A stretch of 64,000 nucleotides of DNA from a bacterium (lineage in GTDB: Bacteria > Krumholzibacteriota > Krumholzibacteriia > LZORAL124-64-63), in contig JAAEQC010000059.1 of the NCBI GenBank assembly GCA_024231905.1, forward strand, positions 35,327 through 99,326, given 5' to 3'. The position numbers and the translations under genes were made by a program. How positions within the stretch are numbered: position 1 is the stretch's first letter; every line of letters begins with the position of its first letter. The notes beneath the pieces were generated by a model. The model worked only from the letters and a program-made list of their open reading frames with translations. It did not search any database and was not told where the DNA came from. Shown here piece by piece: positions 45,670 through 54,240 of this stretch.

Positions 45670-46985
45670 TGAAGGCGAGCAACATGAATCCGTTCATCCG
45701 GAAGCAGGCGGTCCGTACCCTCGGCGCCCTGTTGTGTGCGGCGGCGCTCCTGGGCGCGTCCGCTGCGTCGGCCCAGGACGACGGCGGTGTGGCCGGTGGT
45801 TACCTCAGGTACGGCTCCAGCGCGCGCAGCCTCTCCCTGGGCAACGCCGTGGTCAGCATCGCCGACGACGCGGCCACCGCCTACTGGAACCCCGCCGGCT
45901 TGGCGCAGCTGCGGACCATGGAGATCACGGGCATGGGCGCGACCATGTTCGAGGACACGCGCTACGCCTTCTTCTCCCTGGGCATGCCCACCGAGCAGTG
46001 GGGCACGTTCGCCCTGAGCGGCATTTTCACCACCAGCGGCGAGTTCGAACGCGCCACCTGGGACGCGGACCTGACCGAGACCTTCAGCGAACGCGAGAAC
46101 GTGGTCTCCATGGGCTGGGCCACGTCTTGGAAGCGCTTCGCCCTGGGCGCCACGGTCAAGGCGGTCAGCCAGGACATCGGCGGCGCTTCGGGCAGCTCCA
46201 TGGGCATGGACGTAGGTCTGTACTACCGGCCCCACCGCCTGCTGAGCGTCGGCGGTGCGGTCCAGAATTTCGTAACGCCGAAGATCACCCTCCTGGACGA
46301 GGAGGAGGAACTGGCCCGCAGCGCCCGCGCCGGCGTCGCCCTGCGCTTCTTCAGCAGCCGCCTGCTGCTGTCCGGCGACCTGGTCAAGACCAAGTGGATG
46401 GACACGAGTCTGCGCACCGGCCTGGAGGCCTGGCCCATGCGCTCCCTGGCCCTGCGCGGCGGCTACGACACCGAGCGCGAGCACCTGAGCGCCGGCGCCG
46501 GCTTCCGCCTGAACAACTGGCAGCTCGACTACGCCTTCGTGGATACGGACCTGGGTATGCAGCACGTGGTCAGCGCGACCCTGCGCTTCGGCGTGCCCTT
46601 CGGCGTGAAGATGAGCCGGGACCGGGCCCTCTTCAGTCCCAGCGGGGCCGACCGCGAGGTGCGCTTCGACATCGAGACGGCCGTGCGCGGCAGCATCGAT
46701 TCCTGGCGCGTGGTCATCGTGGACGAGACCGGTCGTGCGGTGCGCACCCTCGACGGCAACGGCGCGCCGCCCGACGGCGTGTCCTGGCAGGGTGAAGACG
46801 AGGAGGGCCGACTGGTGGGCGACGGCACGTACCAGGCCCGGATCTCCATCGTGGACAGTCTCGGCGAACAGTGGGAACACACGACGAGCGTGGACGTGCT
46901 CGGGTTCAAGGACCGAACCCGCGTACCCATCCGCGTCGAAATCAGCGGCAACGCTCCGGCGTCGCCCGGGGGAAGCGACCGATGA
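45666..46985 (+). CDS. PorV/UPF0164-like outer-membrane barrel with FlgD-like C-terminus
   Basis: 439 residues. Signal peptide ends ASAASAQDD. The mature start GGYLRYGSSARSLSLGNAVVSIADDAATAYWNPAGLAQL is the hallmark of PorV/PorQ-type barrels: a glycine-rich hatch followed by WNPAGL. Beta-strands follow to about residue 315, then a FlgD-like Ig module (DSWRVVIVDETGRAVRTL...WQGEDEEGRLVGDGTYQARISI). PorV in Bacteroidetes is the type IX secretion shuttle that receives cargo with a C-terminal signal, but most members of this wider family have no known role. Overlaps by 4 nt with both neighbours, so it is made with the giant protein, possibly its export partner. Confidence 0.85.
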   Translation: MMKASNMNPFIRKQAVRTLGALLCAAALLGASAASAQDDGGVAGGYLRYGSSARSLSLGNAVVSIADDAATAYWNPAGLAQLRTMEITGMGATMFEDTRYAFFSLGMPTEQWGTFALSGIFTTSGEFERATWDADLTETFSERENVVSMGWATSWKRFALGATVKAVSQDIGGASGSSMGMDVGLYYRPHRLLSVGGAVQNFVTPKITLLDEEEELARSARAGVALRFFSSRLLLSGDLVKTKWMDTSLRTGLEAWPMRSLALRGGYDTEREHLSAGAGFRLNNWQLDYAFVDTDLGMQHVVSATLRFGVPFGVKMSRDRALFSPSGADREVRFDIETAVRGSIDSWRVVIVDETGRAVRTLDGNGAPPDGVSWQGEDEEGRLVGDGTYQARISIVDSLGEQWEHTTSVDVLGFKDRTRVPIRVEISGNAPASPGGSDR

Positions 46986-49900
46986 GGACGAAACACCTGC
47001 GCACCACGGCTGCGGCCGCCCTGGCCCTGGCCCTCGTGATCGCCGCCGGCCCCGTGGCCGCCGAGGATACCCGCGAGCGGGAGATTCCCACCGAGAGCGC
47101 GCTCTGGGAGGCGGCCGGCACGGCCTACGAGCAGGGCGTCGACAAGTCGGCCGCCATGCAGCAGTACCGGCTCTTCGTGGAGTCCTACGGGGGCAGCGAC
47201 CGGGCCGCCGCCGCCCAGTTCATGCTCGGCGAGTGCTACTTCGCCGCGGGCGACTACGACGGAGCCCTCCGCGAGTACGCCGAGGTCTCGGGCCGCAAGG
47301 GCCGCGACGAGTACCTGAAGGCCAGCGTCCTGCTGCGCCAGGGCGAGTGCCTGTACAACCTGGGCCGCTTCGACGAGGCCGTCGAGCGCTACGACCGCCT
47401 GGTGGACAAGTACGACGACACCTTCCTGCTGGCCGAGGGACTGTACGAGATCGGTCTGGCCTACATCGTCGAAGGCAACTGGCTGAAGCTGCGGACCGCC
47501 TACCGCGAGCTGCTGGAGCGCCGGCCCGGATACGCCGAGAAGCCCCAGGTGAAATTCGCCCTGGGCCTCTTCGCCTACCACGAGCTGGACTACGACGAGG
47601 CCATCGCCAACTTCGAGCAGGTGCCCAGCGACCGCGGCCTGTACTACCTGGGCCGCTGTCTCGAGGACAAGGGCCAGTTCATCCTGGCCATCCAGCGCTA
47701 CCGGCAGGTGCTGCGCAAGTATCCGGACAGCCCGTTGGCCGACGACGTGGCCTTCTCCGTGGCCGAGGCCTTCTACCGCTCGGGCCAGAACTCGGTGGCC
47801 GTCCGCAGCTACCGCGACTTCATCGACGACTACCCCGAGAGCCCCTTCGTGGCCAACGCCCGCTACAAGATGGCCTGCGTCACCTTCAGCGAGGGCCGCT
47901 TCGACGAGTCCGTGCGCGAGCTGGAGGAGATCGTGCGGCTGTTCCCCGGCGAGATGATCGCCGGCTACGCCCAGTACCTCATCGGCGACTGCTACATGCA
48001 GCTGGACCGCCGGGCCGAGGCCATCTTCGCCTGGACCGACGCCGTGCGCCGCTTCGAGGGCAGCCGGGTGGCCAGCGCCGCCATGCACAAGATCGTCTAC
48101 ACCTACGCCCTGGAGGAGAACCACGGCCAGGCCATCGTGCTGGCCGACGAGTTCCTGCGCACCTACCCCGGCGACAACCTGGCGCCGCGTGTGCGCGTGC
48201 TGAAGGGCTTCGCCCACTTCCAGCAGGAGGAGTACAGGGAAGCGATCATGGCCTTCCAGAACGTGGTCGACAAGCACGTCAACACCGACGTGGCCGAGCG
48301 CGCGCTCTTCCTGTCCACCCTGGCCTACTTCCGGGTGGGCCAGCTGGACCGGGTGATCACCAACTACAACTACATCGCCAGCAAGCTGCTGCCCACGCCC
48401 AGCCCCTGGCGGGCCCGCACCTACCACCACCTGGGCGAGGCCTACTTCGATCAGGGCCTGTACCGGGAAGCGGCGGGCATGTACCGCCTCGTGCTGACGG
48501 GCTACCCGCGCAGCGACGTGGCAGCGCCGGCCCTGCAGGGCCTGGTGGCGAGCCTCAGCCGCAGCGGCCAGTACGAACTGGCACTCGAGGAGCAGGAGAA
48601 GTTCCTGCTGGTCCTGGCCAACGCCGACTCGGAGAAGGGGACCAACAGCCTGGCTGTGGGGTCCATCTACTTCAACCAGCACAAGTATGAAGACGCCCTC
48701 GAGCAGTTCGGCGACTTCCTGGCCGGCAATCCCGAGGATCCGGCGGCGGCGACGGCCCTGCTGAACCAGGGTGACTGCTACTACCGTCTCCAGTACTACG
48801 AACAGTCCCTGGAGAGCTGGACGACGCTGCTGAACCGCTTCCCCGAGGCGCCCGAGTCCGAGGAGGCTCTGTACCGGGTGGCCGACACCCGCTTCGGCCT
48901 GGCCCGCTTCGACGCGGCGGCCGCCGCCTACGAGCAGCTCAGGACCCGCTATCCCGACGGCGGTCACGGCGCCGACGCGGGCTTCGGTCTGGCCAACTGC
49001 CACTACAACGCCGGTGACGACGACGCGGCCATCGCGGCCTTCACCGCCTTCATGGCCGCCTATCCCGACGACCCGCGGGTGGAGGACGCCGAAATGGGCG
49101 TCCAGTCCTGCTACTATCGCAGCGGCCGGGACATGGAGGAGTACCTCGAGACCAATCCCGATTCGCCCCTGGCGGCGGACATCTACTGGAACAAGGGCCA
49201 GGATGCCTTCGCCGCCGACGATTATGCTGCCGCGGCCAAGTCCTTCGAACGGGTCACCCTGGACTACCCGGACAGCGAGTCCGGACCGGGCGCCCTCTTC
49301 TATCTGGCAGAGAGCTACTACCGGGCCGAAAACCGGGACCAGGCCCTGGCCGGGTACCGCAACTTCGTGACGACCCATCCGGACCACGACCTGGCCGAAC
49401 TGGCCCACCTCAGGGCGGCGACGGTGCTGTTCAAGCAGGAGGAGTTCGCCACGGCGGCCCAGGGCTACGAGACCCTCACCGACATCTTCCCCGAGGGCGA
49501 GTACGCGGCGTTGGCCGCTTACAACGCCGCCGTGTGCTACCAGGAGATCGAGGACTGGCACGCAGCCATCGGCGGCTACGTCCGCTTCATCGTGGACTAC
49601 CCGGAGCACGAGAACACCGAGGGCCTGTGGCTGCAGGTGGCGAGCCTGTACCAGGAGGAACTGGGGGACTACCGCCAGGCGGTGGAGGCCTACGACCACG
49701 CCCTGGCGAACGGCGAGGCAGCGGCGGCCGAGGTGCGGTACCGCCAGGGCGAGTGCCACGAGAAGGGCGAGCGCATGGAGGCGGCCCTGGAGAGCTATGC
49801 GGCGGCGGCGGAAGCCGGTCCGGCCTCGGACCAGTTCCGGGTGGCGGCGCTGGCCCGTCTGGCGGAGATCGCCGAGGAGCGTGGCGACCACCGCACCGCC

Positions 49901-50026
49901 ATCAGGCACTGGCAGACCATCGCCGACTCCAACGGCAGACCCGAGTGGGTTCAGATGGCCCGGGAGCGCATCGGCGCCCTGCAGCCTGCGGGCACCGCCG
50001 GCACCGCCGGTATGGCCGGCGGCTAG
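46982..50026 (+). CDS. Large exported TPR protein
   Basis: 1014 residues with signal peptide (AAAALALALVIAAGPVAAE). From about residue 30 to the end it is built of TPR/BamD-like repeats of 34-37 residues with recurrent A-x-F/Y-x-L-G and Y-P-D/E-S elements (for example QFMLGECYFAAGDYDGALREY, RYRQVLRKYPDSPLADDVAF, YQEIEDWHAAIGGYVRFIVDYPEH). Such alpha-solenoids act as periplasmic or outer-membrane assembly scaffolds. ATG overlaps the PorV-like stop (ATGA). Likely part of one complex with the two preceding products. A strong hairpin without T-run follows at 50050. Confidence 0.88.
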   Translation: MRTKHLRTTAAAALALALVIAAGPVAAEDTREREIPTESALWEAAGTAYEQGVDKSAAMQQYRLFVESYGGSDRAAAAQFMLGECYFAAGDYDGALREYAEVSGRKGRDEYLKASVLLRQGECLYNLGRFDEAVERYDRLVDKYDDTFLLAEGLYEIGLAYIVEGNWLKLRTAYRELLERRPGYAEKPQVKFALGLFAYHELDYDEAIANFEQVPSDRGLYYLGRCLEDKGQFILAIQRYRQVLRKYPDSPLADDVAFSVAEAFYRSGQNSVAVRSYRDFIDDYPESPFVANARYKMACVTFSEGRFDESVRELEEIVRLFPGEMIAGYAQYLIGDCYMQLDRRAEAIFAWTDAVRRFEGSRVASAAMHKIVYTYALEENHGQAIVLADEFLRTYPGDNLAPRVRVLKGFAHFQQEEYREAIMAFQNVVDKHVNTDVAERALFLSTLAYFRVGQLDRVITNYNYIASKLLPTPSPWRARTYHHLGEAYFDQGLYREAAGMYRLVLTGYPRSDVAAPALQGLVASLSRSGQYELALEEQEKFLLVLANADSEKGTNSLAVGSIYFNQHKYEDALEQFGDFLAGNPEDPAAATALLNQGDCYYRLQYYEQSLESWTTLLNRFPEAPESEEALYRVADTRFGLARFDAAAAAYEQLRTRYPDGGHGADAGFGLANCHYNAGDDDAAIAAFTAFMAAYPDDPRVEDAEMGVQSCYYRSGRDMEEYLETNPDSPLAADIYWNKGQDAFAADDYAAAAKSFERVTLDYPDSESGPGALFYLAESYYRAENRDQALAGYRNFVTTHPDHDLAELAHLRAATVLFKQEEFATAAQGYETLTDIFPEGEYAALAAYNAAVCYQEIEDWHAAIGGYVRFIVDYPEHENTEGLWLQVASLYQEELGDYRQAVEAYDHALANGEAAAAEVRYRQGECHEKGERMEAALESYAAAAEAGPASDQFRVAALARLAEIAEERGDHRTAIRHWQTIADSNGRPEWVQMARERIGALQPAGTAGTAGMAGG

Positions 50027-50049
50027 GATCGTACGGCAAAGCTGATCCA

Positions 50050-50082
50050 CGACGGCCGGTCCCGGCGAGGGGCCGGCCGTCG
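50050..50082 (+). terminator. GC-rich hairpin after TPR gene
   Basis: Arms 50050-50063 and 50069-50082 (CGACGGCCGG.../...CCGGCCGTCG, one wobble) with a 5-nt loop, 23 nt after the stop. No T-run, so intrinsic termination is uncertain. Confidence 0.45.
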
Positions 50083-50335
50083 ACGTGTTCCCGGCAGTTT
50101 CCCGTGGCGGTGCAGCCGGTCCCGAGGCTCCTGGTGATGCCCGGTTCTCGACCATGGGGGAGGGTCGTGGCACACCCCTTGCGGTGTTTCGGACTGGACG
50201 CTTCGGATCGACTCTAATCGGCGATTCGGGCCCGAAACCGTCCGGGGGAACTCGCAGTTTGCACGCCGATTCTCCCGGGGAATGCGCAATCGGAAAGGCC
50301 GCGGCTTTCGGGGCCGTGGAACGGAGGACGGCAAC
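50083..50335 (+). promoter_or_regulatory. Leader region of the ExbB-ExbD-TonB operon
   Basis: About 250 nt without a gene. It contains the sigma-54 promoter described separately, a roughly 150-nt untranslated leader after it, and GGAGG at about 50323-50327 before the ATG at 50336. No enhancer palindrome for a sigma-54 activator could be identified with confidence. Confidence 0.5.
50168..50183 (+). promoter_or_regulatory. Sigma-54 promoter of the ExbB-ExbD-TonB operon
   Basis: TGGCAC (50168-50173), ACCCC, TTGCG (50179-50183): matches TGGCAC-N5-TTGCW except the last base, with correct GG-GC spacing. 153 nt before the exbB-like start. Confidence 0.8.
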
Positions 50336-51064
50336 ATGTTCGGCGATCTGTCCATCATCGGAATCTTCATGGCGTCGCCCACGATGGTCGTGCTGGCCCT
50401 ATGCTCGATCGTAACCGTGGGCTTCACCGTGGAACGCCTGCTCTACTTCAAGGGCACGCAGCACGACACGCGACGCTTCATGACCGAGTTGACGAACAAG
50501 CTCAAGGGCGGCGACGCCCGTGGCGCTCTGGAATACTGCCAGCGCGACAAGAGCCCCGTCGGCCGGATCATGGCCCAGGGCCTGACCCACTTCAACCGCT
50601 CCCGCGAGGAGCTGGCCCAGCGGCTGGACACGGCCATCGACCTGGAGACGGTCGAGATGGAGCGGAACCTGGGCGTGCTCGGCACCATGAGCAACATCGC
50701 CCCGCTGCTCGGTCTCTTCGGCACCGTGGTCGGTATCATCCGTGCCTTCGCCGACATCGCCCGCACCGGCAGCGGCGGCGGCGCCGTCGTGGCCATGGGC
50801 GTGTCCGAGGCCCTGATGACCACCGCGGCGGGCATCGTCGTGGCTGTCATCGCCACGGTCTTCTTCAACTTCTTCGTGCGCCGCATCCGCTGCCGCACGG
50901 CCCATCTGGAGGACGCCCGCGAGAGCTTCTTCAGCATCTGGGGCCAGGTGCAACAGAAGCGACAGACCGCACGTCCGGCGACCCCGGCCGCCCGCGAGCG
51001 TCGTCCGGCCGCCGAACCGGTGGCCCAGGAACAGGAAGAACCCCTGGCCGCGGTGTTGAGCTAG
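50336..51064 (+). CDS. MotA/TolQ/ExbB-type proton channel protein
   Basis: 242 residues; ATG 50336 follows GGAGG (an upstream ATG at 50282 has none). Three transmembrane segments: about 10-30 (ASPTMVVLALCSIVTVGFTVE), 115-140 (LGVLGTMSNIAPLLGLFGTVVGIIRAF, the conserved family block) and 155-185 (EALMTTAAGIVVAVIATVFFNFFV). Forms the inner-membrane stator channel with ExbD partners. The C-terminal tail (about 205-242) is Ala/Arg/Glu/Pro-rich and unusual. First gene of the operon with two exbD-like genes and tonB. Confidence 0.93.
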   Translation: MFGDLSIIGIFMASPTMVVLALCSIVTVGFTVERLLYFKGTQHDTRRFMTELTNKLKGGDARGALEYCQRDKSPVGRIMAQGLTHFNRSREELAQRLDTAIDLETVEMERNLGVLGTMSNIAPLLGLFGTVVGIIRAFADIARTGSGGGAVVAMGVSEALMTTAAGIVVAVIATVFFNFFVRRIRCRTAHLEDARESFFSIWGQVQQKRQTARPATPAARERRPAAEPVAQEQEEPLAAVLS

Positions 51065-51083
51065 GCCAACCGGAGGAAACGCA

Positions 51084-51512
51084 ATGGCGGTGCGCAGACG
51101 AGGTAGCGTACTCGAGGGCCAGAACGAGGCCAACATCACGCCCCTGGCGGACGTGACGACGACCCTGATCGTGGTCTTCCTGATCACCATGCCGGCCCTG
51201 CTGTGGAACGGCATCCAAGTGAACTCGGCGGAGGCCGGGAGCGAACAGGCGGTGGTCACCCCCACCGAGTCGACGGATGACGGGCTGCTCACCGTGGCGG
51301 TCACCCCCGCGGGGATCACCCTCAACGGGACGGCCCTGGAGCCGGAAGAGCTGGAGACGGAACTGACCACCCGTCTCGCCGAACGCAGCGAGAAGACGGT
51401 CGTCATCGTGCCCCACGACGATGTCATCCTGGGCAAGGTCGTCCAGGTGCTGGACATCGCCAAGGCGAGCGGCGCCGAGAACCTGGCCATGCTGAACGAG
51501 ATCGGGAGCTGA
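51084..51512 (+). CDS. ExbD/TolR-type biopolymer transport protein, with membrane Asp
   Basis: 142 residues. Short cytoplasmic N-terminus, one transmembrane segment about 18-40 beginning NITPLADVTTTLIVVF, in which Asp23 is the conserved proton-carrying residue of the family, then a periplasmic domain of about 100 residues (LLTVAVTPAGITLNGTAL; KTVVIVPHDDVILGKVVQVLDIAKASG). Partner of the ExbB-like protein 19 nt upstream. The second ExbD follows after 2 nt. Confidence 0.92.
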   Translation: MAVRRRGSVLEGQNEANITPLADVTTTLIVVFLITMPALLWNGIQVNSAEAGSEQAVVTPTESTDDGLLTVAVTPAGITLNGTALEPEELETELTTRLAERSEKTVVIVPHDDVILGKVVQVLDIAKASGAENLAMLNEIGS

Positions 51513-51514
51513 AC

Positions 51515-51928
51515 GTGAAGAAGAGTTCATTCCGTACCGAGAACAGGACGACGGTGGTGCCGATCATCAACGTTTCCCTGGTCGTCGTGCTCACGCTCAT
51601 GATGATCTCGCCGTTCCTGACCAACGACGAGGTGGACGTCGAGCTGCCCGAGGCCCGGGCCGCCGAGGTGGACGACACGGACAACGTGGAGATCACCTTC
51701 ACCTACGAGCGCGAGATATTCGTGGGTCAGGACCAGGTCGCCATGGGCGAGATCACCCACTACCTGGGATCCATGTTCGACGGCACGCCCCACGCGGTGG
51801 CCGTCATCAAGGCCGACCGCAACCTGCCCTACGGCGAGGTCGAGGAACTCATCGCCGCCGTGGAGGCATCCGACGCGCCCCGCGTGGCCCTGGCCACCAA
51901 GGAGCAGGACGCGGAGGACCAGCCATGA
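51515..51928 (+). CDS. ExbD/TolR-like protein lacking the membrane Asp
   Basis: 137 residues from GTG 51515 (GGGAG about 7 nt upstream). Same layout as ExbD: cytoplasmic tail, one transmembrane segment about 14-36 (VVPIINVSLVVVLTLMMISPFL), periplasmic domain. The residue aligned with the essential membrane aspartate is Asn19. The periplasmic domain is otherwise normal (VAVIKADRNLPYGEVEELIAAVEAS). It may form mixed dimers with the preceding ExbD so that only one protonatable site is present per channel. Its stop overlaps the tonB start (ATGA). Confidence 0.88.
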   Translation: MKKSSFRTENRTTVVPIINVSLVVVLTLMMISPFLTNDEVDVELPEARAAEVDDTDNVEITFTYEREIFVGQDQVAMGEITHYLGSMFDGTPHAVAVIKADRNLPYGEVEELIAAVEASDAPRVALATKEQDAEDQP

Positions 51929-53211
51929 TCCAGCAGCACATCGATCGCTCCCGCCAGACGACCGGCGGCATGACTGCCAGTATCGTCCTGCATGTGGCGC
52001 TCCTGACGGTGCTGACGGTGGCCGCCGGGGCCCACGTGGTGAGCGAGAACATGGATCAGGAACTGACCGAGATCGCCTACATCGAGGCGCGTTACGGCGA
52101 GGACGTGGCCGCCAAGGTGAAGTTGAAGGAACCGCCGGGACGGGGCGTGGCCACCGACAGCGCGCGCCGTCCGGCTGAGCCCGAGTCGCCGGCGCCGCCG
52201 CGGCCCGAGCCCAAGCCGGCTACCCGGACCGAGCGTCCGCGCACCGAACCGGTGCAGCGTCAGCGGGCGGCCGTGGCGGAGATCGTCGCGCCGGCCATCC
52301 AACCCGCAGTCCAGCCCCAGCAGACTCTGGCCCAGGCGCAGGCCCTGGAAACCAAGGCGCCGCGGCCCCGTTCGCGGCAGGTCATCGACGCCAGCCGTCT
52401 GCAGGGCAATCTCAACGTGAAGATCGCCGAGAACACGGGCGCTCCCCTGCGGTCCAGCGAGCGGCCCCGGGGCCAGTTCAAGCCCCAGGCCGGTGCATTG
52501 CAGAGCAAGGCCGGCGGCATCGTCGCCGGATCCGACGTGGTGGCCGCGGCCGGGTCGAGCCGCACCCGCGGCGTGGCCGAAGCCCCGACCACCGTGGCCG
52601 CCGGCGGCGCCCTGCAGGGCAACAGCCGTGGCGACTATGCGGCCCCGGGTTCGGCCCTGGCCCCGGTGGGCGAGGGCGGCGGCAAGCCCGGCGGCAAGGG
52701 CGTGCTCGACGTGAGCGGCCCCACCGGCGGTGGTGGACGCGAGGGCGGCCGCAAGACCATCCTCGACTACGGTTCCGGCAGCGGTGGACGCGGCGGTGGG
52801 CTCGCCGGGCGCGGACGCCTGGCCGAACCCGAACCCACGGCCATCGTGGATAAGAAAGCGGCGGCGGCCGAGCCCAAGCAGGCCGTGGCCGAGGTCAAGC
52901 TCGACGGCAAGGGCGTGGGCATGACCATCAGCGGCCAGATCTCCGGACGCAAGATCCTCAAGAGCGTCCAGGCCCAGTACACGACCCAGGCCCGGCGCAA
53001 GGGCTGGGAAGGCGTCGTCGCCGTGCACTTCACGGTGCTGGCCGACGGCCGGGTCAAGGACAACACCTACTTCGAGCAGTCGTCCGTCCATCGCGACCTG
53101 AACCAGGCTGCCCTGGACGCCATCAAGAAATTCCGCTTCGCACCGTTGCCGTCGGAAAATGCGGCGGTGGAGCAGTGGGGCATCATCACCATCGTCTTCC
53201 GCTTGAACTAG
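51925..53211 (+). CDS. TonB-family energy transducer
   Basis: 428 residues, longer than usual. Membrane anchor about 18-38 (ASIVLHVALLTVLTVAAGAHV, with the conserved His in the helix), then a long Pro/Arg/Glu-rich region (about 60-110) and a Gly/Ala-rich spacer (about 180-300) to cross the periplasm. The C-terminal TonB domain (about 335-428) has GWEGVVAVHFTVLADGRVKDNTYFEQSS and LNQAALDAIKKFRFAPLP. It transmits ExbB-ExbD work to an outer-membrane partner. No TonB-dependent receptor lies in the window. Confidence 0.92.
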   Translation: MIQQHIDRSRQTTGGMTASIVLHVALLTVLTVAAGAHVVSENMDQELTEIAYIEARYGEDVAAKVKLKEPPGRGVATDSARRPAEPESPAPPRPEPKPATRTERPRTEPVQRQRAAVAEIVAPAIQPAVQPQQTLAQAQALETKAPRPRSRQVIDASRLQGNLNVKIAENTGAPLRSSERPRGQFKPQAGALQSKAGGIVAGSDVVAAAGSSRTRGVAEAPTTVAAGGALQGNSRGDYAAPGSALAPVGEGGGKPGGKGVLDVSGPTGGGGREGGRKTILDYGSGSGGRGGGLAGRGRLAEPEPTAIVDKKAAAAEPKQAVAEVKLDGKGVGMTISGQISGRKILKSVQAQYTTQARRKGWEGVVAVHFTVLADGRVKDNTYFEQSSVHRDLNQAALDAIKKFRFAPLPSENAAVEQWGIITIVFRLN

Positions 53212-53222
53212 GAGAGCCGGAC

Positions 53223-54155
53223 ATGAAGACCGCGCTGACCATCCTGACGTTGCTGCTCCTGGGGGCCGGGCCCGCCCTGTCCCAGGTCGAGGACGAGGGC
53301 GAGGACTGGACCGCCGACGGCGAGAGCGGGGCCGCCCTGCCGGAGATGGTCGTCGAGGCGGAGAATGAGGTCCGCCAGCAGATCGATAAGGGCACCTTCA
53401 GCTTCGATTTGGACGCGGCCGCCGTGGACTCCTTCTTCACGGCCATGGACGAGGAGGCCGTGGGTGTCAGTCCGGTCAGCGGTTTGCAGCCCCACCTGAA
53501 CAACCTGGAACTGCTGGCCAGTGACCAGCCGCCGCACTTCTGGATCCCCGACATGGCGCGCACGCCGGTGGCCACCTTCTACCCCGGCGATCCCGAGGGC
53601 CACAAGGTGAAGAACTGGTCCCTGGCGGTGACCGATTTCCGCGGCAGCCCCTTCCGCACCTACGACGGTGGCGGCGGTCCGCCCGCGCGCCTGGACTGGG
53701 ACGGCCTGGGTGACAACGGCGAGATGCTGCGGGTGGGCTACCCCTACAGCTACGTCTTCACCCTCACGGACAAGGGCACCAACACCTACAACCACGCGGG
53801 CGTGAGCTTCCGCATCCCCGCCCTGGACTACCGCCGCGACGGCGACCGGGTGCTGGAGATCGCCGGCGGCCAGCTCTTCGTGCGCAACGAGACGGGACTG
53901 ACCGCGGCCGGCGAGAAGTGGCTCGTGCGGGCCAGCGACGAGATCCGCCATCACCCCTGGTCACCGGTCCGCATCATCGCTACGGCCGAATCCATGGAAC
54001 TGGCCGAGCAGCGGGCCGACCATGTGGCCACCTTCCTGGCCGACGCTCTCATCCTGCCCCGGGAGCAGGTGGAAACTGAAGCTGTCCAGCAGCCGGACCT
54101 GCGGGCAGAGATGGACGGTTCCGTGGCGGTGGTCATCGAACACGTGGGGGACTGA
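53223..54155 (+). CDS. Exported protein with FlgD-like and OmpA-like regions
   Basis: 310 residues; signal peptide MKTALTILTLLLLGAGPALSQ. Middle part (about 130-210) resembles a FlgD-like Ig module: NWSLAVTDFRGSPFRTYDG, LDWDGLGDNGEMLRVGYPYSYVFTLTD. The C-terminal region (PVRIIATAESMELAEQRADHVATFLADALILPREQVETEAV) looks like a divergent OmpA-type peptidoglycan-binding domain, though the full consensus is not met. Last gene of the TonB operon, AGGAG 7 nt before its ATG, and followed by a strong terminator. It may anchor the energised complex to the cell wall; inference. Confidence 0.7.
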   Translation: MKTALTILTLLLLGAGPALSQVEDEGEDWTADGESGAALPEMVVEAENEVRQQIDKGTFSFDLDAAAVDSFFTAMDEEAVGVSPVSGLQPHLNNLELLASDQPPHFWIPDMARTPVATFYPGDPEGHKVKNWSLAVTDFRGSPFRTYDGGGGPPARLDWDGLGDNGEMLRVGYPYSYVFTLTDKGTNTYNHAGVSFRIPALDYRRDGDRVLEIAGGQLFVRNETGLTAAGEKWLVRASDEIRHHPWSPVRIIATAESMELAEQRADHVATFLADALILPREQVETEAVQQPDLRAEMDGSVAVVIEHVGD

Positions 54156-54184
54156 CGGCTGCCGCCCGAGGGCGCCTCAAACAA

Positions 54185-54220
54185 AACGACCCCCGACCAA
54201 AGGCCGGGGGTCGTTCCTTT
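54185..54220. terminator. Strong bidirectional terminator
   Basis: Arms 54185-54198 and 54202-54215 (AACGACCCCCG/CGGGGGTCGTT with one mismatch in the full 14 bp), AAA loop, followed by CCTTTTG on the + strand; the - strand side has TTTTGT. It separates the TonB operon from the convergent HU-like gene. Confidence 0.85.
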
Positions 54221-54240
54221 TGCCGTCGTGGCGGGATCGC

